Source: Calendula officinalis (Eukaryota; Streptophyta; Magnoliopsida; Asterales; Asteraceae). From it: 64,000 nucleotides of DNA. This document shows positions 55,564 through 64,000 of this stretch, one piece after another. The DNA lies in assembly GCA_963853835.1 (NCBI GenBank), contig OY970823.1:7644001-7708000 (forward strand), read 5' to 3'. The position numbers and the translations under genes are program-made. Every line of letters begins with the position of its first letter. Within the stretch, counting starts at the first letter, position 1. The notes beneath the pieces are model-generated. The model saw only the letters and a list, made by a program, of their open reading frames with translations, was not told where the DNA came from and did no database searches.

Positions 55564-57745
55564 TGTAACACCCGTATTTTTATAACATCGTTTAAATCAT
55601 TTAAAATACATTTTTCCCAATTATTGACATATTGTCCAAAATACAGTTTAACAAAAACTTTAAAAACCTTTATCAGAGTATACAAAAATACGGTGTCACC
55701 AAGTATATCATAACCATAGGCAAACGGGATCTACCTACGAGCTCCCGAGCTAAACATCTCTAGGCCACTTCTAGTGCAACCTTCTATCACTTCCAACCTG
55801 TACCTGAGTACATAACCACAAAACAAACGTAGTACGTGAGACAAAATAGTCTCGTGAGATACATGGGTTTTTAGACCCCAATAATAATAATAATAATCGT
55901 TTCATAAATATATAAACACACACATATATTTCACATCAACATGGGCTAGTCACCCGATAGTGACCATATCGATCTTGCTTCACTAGCAAACATATCTAGT
56001 ACCTAAACATATAGGTACCAGAAGCACAACATATCTAGTACATAAACATACATGTACTAGAAGCACACACTCGTCTAATACATAAACATATATGTATTAG
56101 AACCTAACATACCTAGTACCAAACATATGCGTACTAGAAGCACCCGTGTGCTTAGTGTATAAACATATATACACTCGGTGTATAAACATATATACCACCG
56201 CTCAGTGACCGGGGATCCCCCGCGACACCACCATCTATCTCTTATCATAACCTAACAGTTATGTCAGTCAAAGCCTTCGGCTATCACATCAAACATCAAA
56301 CAAGTTAGTCATCTAATAATAACGACATATAATTAGTTCAACACAGTGTGAACGTACCTGTATGGTCCAATGGACCCGATCATAAGTAACCCACATTCAC
56401 TTCTACATCTATGAACCCAGGAGGTCCATCCTTACTTATTCTCATAAGATACATTTCTTATTTATCGATATCATAATACTTTTATCTCTTCTTGACTATA
56501 ATACATATTTATTACCAGTCAATTCATATTCATTTACATACATATTCGCTCCTCACTCTTATTAGTAATTCTTACCAAATAGGTACTAATTACTATAAAA
56601 TCATTACTAATTGCTTTACTAATACATATTTTTTAATAAAGACTCACTATCTATTCTTTTAATCAATAATCTTTATTATTATGGTTCATGAATAAGGATT
56701 TCATAATTACCTTAGTTTATCATATTTACTTCCAATATTATCAATCATACTAGACATATCCTAGTATCACAGTATACCTATTTTCTTATCTTTTCAGTCA
56801 CTATCTTTATCAAAATATTTATTAATAAAGACCCATGAAATATCATATGTATTTCAAAACCATTTACTATGTACTCAGTTTTAAAAGTCTCATGTACTCA
56901 TCTTAGCAATAAAGTGCTCCAACCGTATTCTTTACGCCAATTTCCTTGCTTCACAATTCAATCAACTTCCAAGCTTCACCAAAAGCCTAATACAATTATC
57001 ACAACATGATCAACATCACATACTACTACTATTGTGTCCATCTATCTCTAGATAACACTTATTAACACATTTCTCCCAATTATGTTGATTTACCAAACCC
57101 TTGGTTTGACCAACCCTTAAGATTCTTACAAATCTTAATCATACACTTGTTTCCTTTGTTAAAATACCATCTATTAAGTGTATACATCACTTATTTCACC
57201 ATAACCCAAAACCCCAAGAACTAGGGTTTCAAACCCATACGTCAAAATGCATAGATCTTAAGCTACAAAGATCAAAGAGTGAAGATATACCTTTAATCTT
57301 CAACTAGGAGTGAAGTCTACCAAAGATTTGTGAAGGATTCGACCTCAATCAGTCCTCAAGCTCAAAAATCGCCAAAGGGGGAACTAGGGTTTTGATATGG
57401 CATCAAATGAGCCAAAACCCGACTTAAAGCTGCTCGACCATAGTTCACGACGCGAACTTCCCCCACACGCGAACTTAGCGATCGCTACCCAAACGTGAAC
57501 TACTTCGCGCCCAACTATCCAATTACCTGATAGCAGTTCCCGATCGGGAACCCTACTTCACGGCGCGAACTTTATGTGCAGCCAAGGCTGCACTTTTTCA
57601 TCCTTGTCTCGACCCGGTTTCGTCCATAACTTTCTCATACGGTGTCCAAATGACACGAAACCAATTCCTACGTTCTTTAAACGATTTATCCTTATTTATC
57701 TTATTTTTATACAATTTATTTATTTACAAATTTCGGGTCGTTACA
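55564..57745 (-). repeat. LARD-2 5' LTR (right copy)
   Basis: 2182 bp, starting TGTAACACCCG and ending GGGTCGTTACA. The hairpin array is at 55996-56200, about 430-640 nt from the primer site end. Near 57440 one arm of the palindrome present at 51758-51775 is deleted between short direct repeats. Confidence 0.92.
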
Positions 57746-57750
57746 TCGAT

Positions 57751-58526
57751 CATGGCCCATTCACCAACTCGTGCAACCCAACGACAACACCCGTGGATAC
57801 TACTGGTAAATTAAGTGCTACACATGGCTCGCTAATAACTGATCCGCAACAGTACCACCAACTAGCTGGGGTCCTACAATACTTAACTATCACTCGTCCA
57901 GATATCGCGTATGTAGTTCAACAAATATGCTTATTCATGCACTCCCCACGCGAACCACACTTCAACTTTCTCAAACGGATTCTACGATATATAAAAGGCA
58001 CTATGGATTTTGGTCTTAGTATCTCATCATCAAATTCACATACCCTTACAGCATACTTAGATGCCAAATGGGCGGGATACCCAGACTCCAGACGCTCAAC
58101 CTCAGGGTATTGTGTATATCTCGGGGAAAACCTCATATCATGGTCTTCTAAGCGCCAAGTAACCGTCTCACGATCTAGTGCAGAAGACGAGTATCGTGCG
58201 GTCGCCAACGTCGTCGCAAAAACTACATGGGTTCGCAATCTGCTACTTGAATTACAATTGACCATCAAACGATCCACGCTAATTTTTTGTGATAATGTGT
58301 CCCCCATTTATCTTACGAGTAACCGGGTTCAACATCAACGAACTAAACATGTAGAACTAGACATTCACTTTGTACGGGAAAAAGTTCAACTTGGCCATAT
58401 TCAAGTACTATATGTTCCATCTTCTCATCAATTCGTGGATATCTTCACCAAAGGCTTGCCTAAACCGCTCTTTACAACTTTTCGTGACAGCCTCAATGTC
58501 CGCAAATCTCCCGTTTGTACTGAGGG
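57751..58526 (+). pseudogene. pol: Copia-4 RT end and RNase H remnant
   Basis: The frame is open from the LARD-2 border to the 3' LTR and covers the last part of RT (TTPVDTTGKLSATHGS, QYLTITRPDIAYVVQQ) and all of RNase H (LTAYLDAKWAGYPDSRRSTSG, SRSSAEDEYRAV, IYLTSN, HVELDIHFVREKV, DIFTKGLP). Compared with Copia-2, DAKWAG stands where DADWAG is usual and EDEYR where EAEYR is usual, so a catalytic acidic residue may be altered. Protease, integrase and RT core are missing. Confidence 0.88.
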
Positions 58527-58528
58527 GG

Positions 58529-58680
58529 TGTATTAATCCTTGTATATATCCTTTAGATTATTCGAATATTTGTATTTTAGATAGAGATTATATTTCCTAT
58601 TAGTTAGTTTATCTTGTGTATAAATATAATGTACAATGTATCATTCTAATCAATGAAGAATATTGATTCTAATAATTAGG
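58529..58680 (+). repeat. Copia-4 3' LTR
   Basis: It follows the purine run tgaggggg and begins TGTATTAATCC. It contains tgtgtataaatataatg and caatgaagaatattgattct, like the Copia-2 LTR in layout. The right border is not exact, since the 5' copy is truncated. Confidence 0.7.
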
Positions 58681-59140
58681 TGTGGAAATTCCTGACAACA
58701 CCCGCAACCTAACAAGAAAAAATAAGGTTTGGATTGACCATAAACAGGTTCGGCCTCCGGTCTTCACTCATGTGGTATGGTGATGTCATAGACACTATAG
58801 CGGAGCTATAACGCTCCCACACCGAGCTGCTCTGATAAATAAGCAAAAGAGTAGGTAATGACTATTGCAAAATACTAGCAAAAAATGTACTATCAACAAT
58901 ACAATTATATTACTTGAAGAATTTATTTGTAAAGATTCTACTATGTCTTTAAAATCCTTAATGCTTCATCATACTCAAAATAAATTATATAATATTTAGA
59001 TTTTCATATTTTTGTAAACTAAAATATTATAATGAATGTTACATTATATTAAGCTGGATAGTGGGAGATCCATCCCGCACATTTTGATTAAAGTAAAATT
59101 AATGATGTTTAAAAGTAAAAGTAAAAGTATTTAAGTAATT
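58681..59140. other. Intergenic DNA between Copia-4 and the LINE fragment
   Basis: No gene is recognised. A moderately GC-rich patch at 58730-58840 gives way to AT-rich sequence. Confidence 0.45.
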
Positions 59141-59145
59141 GGAAC

Positions 59146-59736
59146 ATGTCCAAAATGAGCTCGTGGGATCGTATTCTGGAGTCTTTTCATAAACGATTAT
59201 CTAATTGGAAAGTAAAAATGCTTTCTTTTGGTGGTCGTTTAACATTATTAAAATCGGTTTTGGGTAGTATCGGTATTTATTGGATGTCGTTGTTTCGAGT
59301 ACCTCAAGCTATTATTCATAAATTGGAGCAGATTAGAGCGAAATTATTTTGGGGCCGTAATGATCGTGAAAATAAAATTAATTGGATTGCTTGGAAGAAC
59401 ATTCTCGCTTCTAAAGAAAATGGTGGCCTTGGTATTGCTAGTATTCAAGCCCTTAATTTGGCTCTTCTTGTTAAGTGGAGGTGGAGATTTTTTATGGACA
59501 ACAACTCGTTATGGTGTCGGCTAATCAAAGCCATATACGGTGAAGATGGATGTATTATGAAAAGAAACTCGAGATCTCCATTCAAAGGTACATGCTCGAG
59601 AATTATGGGTGCTAAGAATTTTCTTCATGATAATGGAATTCTCAGATACAATTCCATCCGTTATGAACTTGTAGGGGGGAATAAAATTAATTTTTGGTCA
59701 GATTGTTGGGTTGGTCAGAGTACATTACGTGAACGA
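59146..59736 (+). pseudogene. LINE (L1-type) ORF2 fragment, cut by LARD-3
   Basis: The frame from 59146 encodes the region after the RT core of plant LINE ORF2 proteins: SWDRILESFHKRLSNWKVKMLSFGGRLTLLKSVLGS, with LFWG, INWIAWKNI and GGLGIASIQALNLALLVKWRWRF motifs here shown in part. Then comes the start of the zinc-containing RVT region (FWSDCWVG). The RT catalytic domain is missing upstream (5' truncation) and the frame is cut at 59736 by the LARD-3 LTR. It is uninterrupted in between, so truncation is the only visible damage. Confidence 0.88.
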
Positions 59737-60137
59737 TGTAACACCGCAAAATTTAGAAAACGTTTTTTTTAAAGGCATGCGAAAGTATAAAGATAATAAA
59801 TAGTTTAGGTTTAGGTTTACAAACCAAACGTCCCAAAATAAACTCCAAAACAATAATAATTAAACGGTGTCACTTAACGACATGACTCATTTTACAAAAC
59901 ATATCCATTTGAGCTTGGTCACCCATTCCGTCCAAAGCACCGATCCACCTGAAAGGAGTCAACGAAGGAGGGATTAGCACAAAGCTAAGTGAATGAACAT
60001 AATCTACAATTATATAAAGCTCAACTAGCAAGTACCAACAACTCCACGATTGTTACTCCTCGTAACCGCTTAACCATTGTTCTACCGAACCACTGTTCCA
60101 CTAAACCAGCAACCACTAACTGTCTAATCACTAAGCA

Positions 60138-60225
60138 CGGAAGTAATTCTACATCTCCGCCTACTAACCTCGGAAGTAATTCTACATCTCCGATTGCTAA
60201 ACACGGAAGTATTACTACATCTCCG
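60138..60225 (-). repeat. Three 33-bp repeats with small hairpins in the LARD-3 LTR
   Basis: Units cggaagtaattctacatctc+cg at 60138-60159 and 60171-60192, and a variant with attactac at 60204-60225, are 33 bp apart. Each can pair CGGA with TCCG and GTA with TAC; the loop changes from attc to ttac in the third while the paired bases are kept. The position is about 400-490 nt from the LTR edge. Confidence 0.65.
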
Positions 60226-60590
60226 CGTTGGGTAATCACTATCACTGAGGAACGGTGGCTTTGCGGGCCTTAAACCGTGGTTGGCCAAAACCACAGTAAC
60301 CGTTGGCCTGTACCCAACACCCCGGGTAAACCCCCCTTAACCATGCAACATATACATGTAAGGCTCGAATACCCTGTTAGTCGATACACTATGTCCAGCC
60401 GTTATCCATCCGACACTGACCTCGTCCCTATCCTCGATTGCCACTAACCGAGTTGTTGCTACCAATCAAGAAGAACCTTTTCATCTACGTGCACATATCC
60501 TATTTCTCTTAACCCAATCAAATAGGTACCAAATAAGCAAACTGTCAAAGATTCGCGCCCGAAAACGACCCGAAAAACTTGCTATCTGAA

Positions 60591-60665
60591 GTTCACGATC
60601 GTGAACAATAGTTCACGAACGTGAACTATAGTTCACGACGTGAACTAGAGTTCACGATCGTGAAC
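60591..60665. repeat. Four tandem GTTCACG-CGTGAAC palindromes
   Basis: Near-perfect inverted repeats: gttcacgatcgtgaac (60591-60606, 60650-60665), gttcacgaacgtgaac (60611-60626, one central mismatch) and gttcacgacgtgaac (60631-60645). Spacing is 20, 20 and 19 bp, about two helical turns. The arms are invariant and only the centre varies. Confidence 0.92.
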
Positions 60666-62460
60666 TCACGACAGGGGAGGTTTCCTGCATTTTTCCTATA
60701 TTTTCCTGCACCTTTCCCTTAACAGGCAATACCAAACCGATTGTAACCAAACACAAGTTGGAGGTTAAGTCCACTCACCGTAACCTTCAATTCCCGTAAC
60801 TCAGTGAGCTAATATCACTGAGTTTCCTCCTCGGATCCTGTACACCAAAGAACACCGAGTTAATAACCGGTACTTATCAATAATCACTAATATTAACAAT
60901 AATGAACACTAACTTTCCACCAAGTGTTATAAGTACTAATTCTAACACATAAGTATATTAAACCCACTTATACATACACAATTCAACAATTGGGTCAATC
61001 CACCATTTAATCACCTGAACGGGTCAAAGCCGGATTATTAAACAATAATACTTTCTATAACTACAACCACATCATCCACTTACAATTTACCAATTGTTAT
61101 CAATAACATTTCTAACAAAACACTTATACTTGCACAATCCAAGTTTCTTAAGTCACTTTACTACCAAATGGCACAAACGGGTCAAAGCCCGAACATAACT
61201 ATATACTTACCAAAATTCCACCATCTAGCACCACTTACTACAACTAACAAGTCATAATCATATAGCAATTCATCAAGTTCATAGTCACCAACAATCCATG
61301 TATTTTACTTCCAAATTACTAGTTAACCATTTCAACCAAAAACATCCAAACACTAGTTAACATTTCATCAATCTCACCAATACTTGGTTTCATACAACTA
61401 ACACATTTAACATGACATTTTAACATATCTAGACTTACATCCATAAAACGTATAAATGGCATTTTAGCCCAACTAGCCACACCAATACAATTACTAGATC
61501 ATATATCAACATAAACCACCCAAACACCATAAATCTAACACCTTCACCAATACATGACATAAATCATAACTCACATCTCTAAAGTGTTCTTTTAACATTT
61601 CTAGCAACAAAACCCATAGAGTTATAATTGACATATTTAACATATCCATGTCACAAAACCCATAACACTTACTTTTAACATAAACACACTAACTTGTACA
61701 CCTTGCTAAAATGGTTGTACCTTGTGCTAAATTACTTGTACTCATACAACAATACATGTGAAAACTTGCAAGAACACATAATATACGATCCACAACAAGA
61801 TTCACTAACAAAACCCCAAGAATCATAAACCCTAGTTTAATCAACTAGCATGGAATCGAAAATGAACACCCATAGGTTAAAGCTTAACTCAACAGCTATC
61901 CAAAAACGGGTTCGGATTAATGATTGACCAAGAAACGAGCTAGAGATCTTCAAGATGGACTCAAGAACAATGAAGAAGATCATGGAGTTTTAGAGAGAGG
62001 TTAGAGAGAGAGAGAGAGACGTATAGAGAGAGAGAGAGATGGAGAAATATGTGTGAAAAAGGAAGAAGAATAAAGGGGAAAAGGGTGTTGCACCCTTGGC
62101 TGCCGAACACACCCCCTAGGGGGCCCCACTTTGGTTTTTTTTTTTCCATTTGTAACAATACAATCTGAAAGTGCCGTTCATAGTTAATTTATTTAAAGTA
62201 GCAAACGAACTCTGATTTTCGCCCCGAAAATATATTCGGAAATGATATGAAAAGGAGAATCCCAAGATATAAAAATCATACAATCCTTTAAACATTTCAA
62301 AAACCGGATATTTTAATCCCTTGATTAAAATAACAGAAAAGGACAAAAGGTCAAATAATTCATTTAACATTTAATCAATTTATTCCATAAAGGGTCAAAT
62401 AGATATTTTTCAAATATCAATATATACCTAAAACAACTAGACCGGTTTTAGGATGTTACA

Positions 62461-64000
62461 ACTCTACCCTCCTTAAAAAGGATTCCGTCCCCGGAATCCA
62501 ACAACAATATTCAATTAGCAAGCATTTATCACAAAGAGTTTACGACTCTATTCCAATCAATTTCATACATACATGCTCAAATCAACACTCACATCCAATT
62601 CGTCATACACTTCATAGCATAGTTATCAATTCCAACTTTTACCTTAATAACATACAATCAGTTCATTCATTTACTCTATTCACTAATTCAAAATTATCTC
62701 GATACTCAAATAGCAACTACCATTCATGGTTCATTTAGCACTCCACATGATATAAAAATAATCCACCAACATATGTAAAAATTTCTTACACACATACACA
62801 ATAACCATTTCAAGTCTCAAATACCTACTCGTTTTCTTCTTTATTCTACAAAATTTACAATCTTGCACAGTTTAACTCGTTTAAAAGACCCACGATTTTA
62901 AGAATTTTCAAATCAAAATTACCGGTTTAATCAATTAATTTAAAAAAAAATACACCTTCATAAGATAATGCCACAACAATTTTTTTGCATACCAAGCACA
63001 AACGGGTCAAAACAAGTTTTTATAATCCAAATTTGTTTTATTACATCCATAACATGTTAAAGTATTTACCAAAACCAACTCATACAATTAACAAACGATT
63101 ATCATCATAACCAAGGTCTAGCAACTAAAATGTATCCAATCAAGTCTTGACACTAGCTACCTTTAACGGTCCACATTGAGAAATTTATCATAACAATTCC
63201 AACATACAATTCACGGTTCATTAGACATGTCCAACTCATGTGATGACCAATAAGCATTTTCAATTAAATGTCCACTTTTACTTAGACTCCTAGTCAACCA
63301 ATTACCATACAACTAGTTCTTGACTCTTACTTATTAAACATCCAAATAGAAAGATAATTTCATCAATTCAATTCACAATTAAGCATAAGCAACTTTTATC
63401 ATTTCTATCGTCACATTTGATCTAGAAACGTATCTCTTAAGACATAAAACCTTAAAATCTCAATTTGACAACTTCTATTACAATCAATAAAACATCATCA
63501 TCACTTTGAGTAATTTTTAAAAAAAAATACCAATTTAGCCTATGATCAATTTTTTTTTTTATTAACATACATCATTTCAATACAATCATTAAATCTAAAC
63601 ACTAGATTTAAGTATAAATCACATTTTCAGACTCTTCTCAAATAATTTCGTAATCAACGCAATCAGTTACAACCTCTTTTATCTTCAATTATTACTATCG
63701 CAAGTCAAATCAAAATAATCTACACATACAGTTCATTAGTCACTTTCAGACTCCAAATTCAACATAGGAAACCAATCAAGATCGCAACATAGCATTTCAG
63801 GTCATTCAGATCTTTAACATTGACTGACGATCATAATTAATGGCTATAACAAAAGTAAGCATCAATTTATTCACTTTGGACAGGCATTTCCGGTTCTCAC
63901 TATACCAATCACTACATGTGACCCGACAGGTCACAATAAAAGTTCCACTTTTTCACATAACAAACACTAGTCCTACTTGGACTATTCAATTCACGTATAC
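62461..64000 (-). other. LARD-3 internal region (start), non-coding
   Basis: Adjacent to the LTR are the purine-tract complement and the hairpin ggattccg-tccc-cggaatcc (62480-62499). The remaining 1.5 kb has no coding frame and the same plus-strand G depletion (line 63181-63240 has 5 G and 14 C). The element continues past the window end. Confidence 0.75.

Larger units (their letters stand above)
49891..57745 (-). mobile_element. LARD-2: non-coding Gypsy-type LTR element on the minus strand
   Basis: Ends are TGTAACAC and GGGTCGTTACA. LTRs are 49891-52063 (2173 bp) and 55564-57745 (2182 bp), flanked by tcgac (49886-49890) and tcgat (57746-57750), a 5-bp duplication with one mismatch. The 3.5-kb interior holds no recognisable coding frame. 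Minus orientation follows from gctctgataccaagt beside the right LTR and the purine tract beside the left. The ends and the hairpin beside the polypurine tract resemble Tekay/Del chromoviruses, which is an inference. Confidence 0.9.
59737..62460 (-). repeat. LARD-3 3' LTR (Gypsy-type), minus strand
   Basis: Starts TGTAACACCGC at 59736-59738 and ends GGATGTTACA at 62460. The next bases, actctaccctccttaaaaag, are the complement of a purine tract, so this is the 3' LTR of a minus-strand element whose 5' LTR lies beyond the window. It is 2724 bp. The target duplication should be about aacga (59732-59736). It contains the CGGA-TCCG repeats (60138-60225), four palindromes (60591-60665), and a GA microsatellite (61990-62040). 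Below 61900 the plus strand is C-rich and G-poor. Confidence 0.85.

Noticed and set aside
57574..57745. Apparent N-terminal extension of the Copia-4 RNase H frame
   Set aside because: It is LARD-2 LTR sequence read through by chance; the Copia homology begins only after the target duplication at 57750.
60021..60273. Frames across the LARD-3 LTR repeats giving GSNSTSP-like repeats
   Set aside because: Created by the 33-bp repeat in the LTR.

Overview
This window reads as a repeat-rich nuclear segment of a flowering plant, most likely a eudicot. It is AT-rich, its host gene has short GT-AG introns, one host gene is a P-class pentatricopeptide-repeat (PPR) gene, and nested Ty1/Copia and Ty3/Gypsy elements fill most of the rest. 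An Asteraceae-type genome is my guess; the sequence alone does not prove it. I see two host genes: a five-exon ALMT-family anion channel (5042-8621, +) and an intronless PPR gene (31246-32916, +). I see no tRNA, rRNA or CRISPR feature.

Layout. 1-4700: two diverged LTRs of one family facing each other, one interrupted by a complete solo LTR with a perfect 5-bp target duplication, then the remains of a Mutator-like element with TCACATGTGA repeats. 5042-9254: the ALMT gene, with one MITE in intron 3 (perfect 9-bp duplication) and a second just downstream (TAA duplication). 10001-26502: Copia-1 (313-bp LTRs, duplication ggtcc, intact gag, broken pol), split by LARD-1 at 16043-26156 (duplication tagta), a reverse-strand Gypsy-type element with 2.9-kb LTRs and no coding capacity. 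26709-30722: Copia-2, lacking gag and part of the reverse transcriptase. 31246-35260: the PPR gene and several MITEs. 35736-47977: a reverse-strand, gag-only LTR element (TR-GAG type, duplication catac), split by Copia-3 at 38070-45666 (duplication caagg). Copia-3 has two LTRs that look identical but a ruined pol. 48484-49024: a Stowaway MITE inside another. 49809-58680: a Copia-4 remnant holding LARD-2 (49891-57745). 59146-59736: a LINE fragment cut by LARD-3, which begins at 59737 and runs off the window.

LTR divergence fits the nesting order. Copia-1 shows 6 differences in 313 bp and its insert LARD-1 roughly 0.5%; TR-GAG shows 5 in 679 and its insert Copia-3 none that I can see.

The most unusual signal is structural. 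Three different non-coding Gypsy-type elements (LARD-1, -2 and -3) carry tandem small hairpins at about the same distance (roughly 400-640 nt) from the primer-binding-site end of the LTR. In two of them the loop is constant while both stem arms change together. A second conserved hairpin, with a TCCC/TCCT loop and different but always complementary stems, sits beside the polypurine tract of all three, and LARD-1 has an extra internal copy. These elements probably move with proteins supplied by others, so the hairpins are good candidates for cis-acting RNA signals. That role is inference.
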